DNA from: Rhizorhabdus histidinilytica
GTDB taxonomy: Bacteria > Pseudomonadota > Alphaproteobacteria > Sphingomonadales > Sphingomonadaceae
Assembly: GCF_900167915.1 (NCBI RefSeq)
Contig: NZ_FUYM01000003.1
Coordinates: forward strand, 186,001 to 250,000
DNA length: 64,000 nucleotides
Direction of reading: 5' to 3'
In this document: piece after piece, positions 62,839 through 64,000 of the stretch
How positions within the stretch are numbered: position 1 is the first letter of the stretch
How the letters are laid out: each line of letters begins with the position of its first letter
Position numbers and translations under genes: made by a program
The notes under the pieces: generated by a model
What the model was told of the DNA's origin: nothing
Seen by the model: the letters and a program-made list of their open reading frames with translations, nothing else
The model's database searches: none

Positions 62839-64000
62839 ATGAAGAAGCTGCTTGCCGCCGTTGCCCTGGCGGCCCTTTCCGTTCCCCTCTCCGCCGCCGC
62901 GCCCGTGGCCGAACCGGTGCCGCTCGGCATCCTCTCCGACGCCGCGACGCCGCTCGCCTATCGGCTCGACCTCACCATCCTGCCCGACCGCGAGCGCTTC
63001 TCCGGCCATGCCGAGATCGACGCGACGCTCAAGGGCGAGACAGGGTCGCTCTTCCTCCATGGCCGCTCGCTGAAGGTCGCGCGCGTTGTCGCCAGGGCGG
63101 GCGGCCGCACGGTCGAGGCACGCTATAGCGAAGTCGACGGATCGGGCGTCGCGAGGCTCGACTTCGCCAGCCCGCTGCCCGCCGGCAAGGTGACGCTGGC
63201 GTTCGACTATGACGCCGCGTTCGGCGACGGCGCATCGGGCCTCTACCGGGTCAAGGTCGCCGACCAATGGTATGCCTGGACCCAGTTCGAGTCGATCGAT
63301 GCGCGCGCCGCCTTTCCCGGCTTCGACCAGCCCGGCTACAAGACGCCCTTCACGGTCTCCGTGACGACCCGGCCGGGCGAGGTCGCGATCGGCAACAGCC
63401 GCGAGGTCCGCACCACCAAGGTCGGCGACCTCGTCCGCCACGAATTCGAGGCGACCAAGCCGCTGCCGACCTATCTGGTCGCCTTCGCCGTCGGTCCCTT
63501 CGCTACCGCGACCGGCGCCGTTCCGCCGACGGCCGAGCGAAAGGAGCCGCTGCCGATCGGCATCGTCGGCACCCAGCCCTACAAGGACAAGCTCGGCTAT
63601 GCACTGGAGAACACCGGCCCGATCGTGACGCTGCTGGAGAAATATTTCGGCACCGCCTTCCCGTTCCCCAAGCTCGACCAGATCGGCTCGCCGGTGATGC
63701 CGGGCGCGATGGAGAATGCCGGGGCCGACATCTATGGCGACACCATCCTGCTGCTCGACCGGGGCGCCTCGACCGACCAGAAGAAGACCTTCGGCATGGT
63801 CGTCGCGCACGAGCTGTCGCACCAGTGGTTCGGCGACCTCGTCACCCCCGCCTGGTGGGACGACCTGTGGCTCAACGAGAGCTTCGCCAACTGGATGGGC
63901 TATCGCATCGGCAACGAATGGCGCCCGGACCTGAAGATCGGCGCGGGCGCGATCGACGAGGCGTTCGCGGCGATGAACGTCGACGCGCTGAAGGCGGGCC
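62839..64000 (+). CDS. M1-family aminopeptidase (3' truncated by the window)
   Basis: At least 387 residues; the frame is open to the window edge. Signal peptide at 1-21 (MKKLLAAVALAALSVPLSAA). The N-terminal beta domain (LAYRLDLTILPDRERFSGHA) is followed by the exopeptidase motif GAMENAG and the zinc site HELSHQWFGDLVTPAWWDD with the third ligand in LNESFANW. It is a secreted or periplasmic zinc aminopeptidase of the aminopeptidase N type. GAAGGGGGTTCC precedes the ATG at 62839. Confidence 0.93.
   Translation, partial: MKKLLAAVALAALSVPLSAAAPVAEPVPLGILSDAATPLAYRLDLTILPDRERFSGHAEIDATLKGETGSLFLHGRSLKVARVVARAGGRTVEARYSEVDGSGVARLDFASPLPAGKVTLAFDYDAAFGDGASGLYRVKVADQWYAWTQFESIDARAAFPGFDQPGYKTPFTVSVTTRPGEVAIGNSREVRTTKVGDLVRHEFEATKPLPTYLVAFAVGPFATATGAVPPTAERKEPLPIGIVGTQPYKDKLGYALENTGPIVTLLEKYFGTAFPFPKLDQIGSPVMPGAMENAGADIYGDTILLLDRGASTDQKKTFGMVVAHELSHQWFGDLVTPAWWDDLWLNESFANWMGYRIGNEWRPDLKIGAGAIDEAFAAMNVDALKAG

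Overview
The window looks like a chromosomal segment of a high-GC alphaproteobacterium of the Sphingomonadales (Sphingomonas/Rhizorhabdus-like). The clues are the imuA-imuB-dnaE2 cassette behind a GTTC-N7-GTTC SOS box, NodT-type outer-membrane factors, a PEPxxWAM-type sorting tail, a DUF5990 protein and a putA/AsnC pair. The genus cannot be fixed from the sequence alone. No phage, integron, CRISPR, rRNA or tRNA gene was seen.

Layout. 1-6.2 kb: the end of a TPR-like protein, a HisKA_2-type histidine kinase, the pstSCAB phosphate importer behind a Pho box, and a small cysteine-free AhpD/CMD-like protein. 6.3-8.5 kb: an ECF42-type sigma factor operon with a YCII protein and an AHSA1 protein. 8.6-18.7 kb: an exo/endonuclease/phosphatase-fold protein, prepilin peptidase, putA with a divergent AsnC regulator, a TonB receptor with its own Pho-box-like site, a hydrolase and DUF5990. 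18.8-24.6 kb: the SOS mutagenesis cassette. 24.7-30.1 kb: MerR with a glutaredoxin-MauE protein, EamA exporter, diguanylate cyclase, Ada and two small proteins. 30.3-33.7 kb: rpiB-glyA-nrdR and a GIY-YIG/TrmJ fusion. 33.8-42.5 kb: a PEP-CTERM protein, a glycosyltransferase-like protein, a HAD-UbiA plus polytopic membrane protein pair, a sterol-desaturase-family protein, chorismate mutase, rpsD and an acyltransferase. 42.6-47.5 kb: TetR with an OMF-EmrA-EmrB efflux operon. 47.7-50.6 kb: hsp20-lon. 50.7-54.5 kb: carboxylesterase, D-lactate dehydrogenase-like flavoprotein and a FadR-type GntR. 54.6-60.8 kb: an RND efflux operon whose adaptor gene carries an in-frame amber codon. 60.9-64 kb: a second diguanylate cyclase and the start of an M1 aminopeptidase.

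What stands out most is the number of palindromic elements and how closely they are woven into genes. One family (cores at 18709, 32568/32904, 47487 and 56002) occurs four times. One copy is split at its centre by a GIY-YIG nuclease domain, and its right half is read in frame into a tRNA methyltransferase. A second, hairpin-rich block sits in frame inside dnaE2 and appears to add about 75-80 residues. A third palindrome overlaps the 5' end of the GntR gene. A fourth (about 140 bp) ends exactly at the putA stop codon. Together these suggest palindromic repeats that travel with a GIY-YIG nuclease and are tolerated as translated sequence; this is an inference.

Regulatory logic that can be read from the sequence: phosphate starvation (pstS and the TonB receptor), SOS (imuA), a MerR-type 20-bp-spaced promoter, twin TetR operators, a heat-shock-like promoter, and one operator shared by the AhpD-like gene at 5.8 kb and the RND pump at 54.7 kb.
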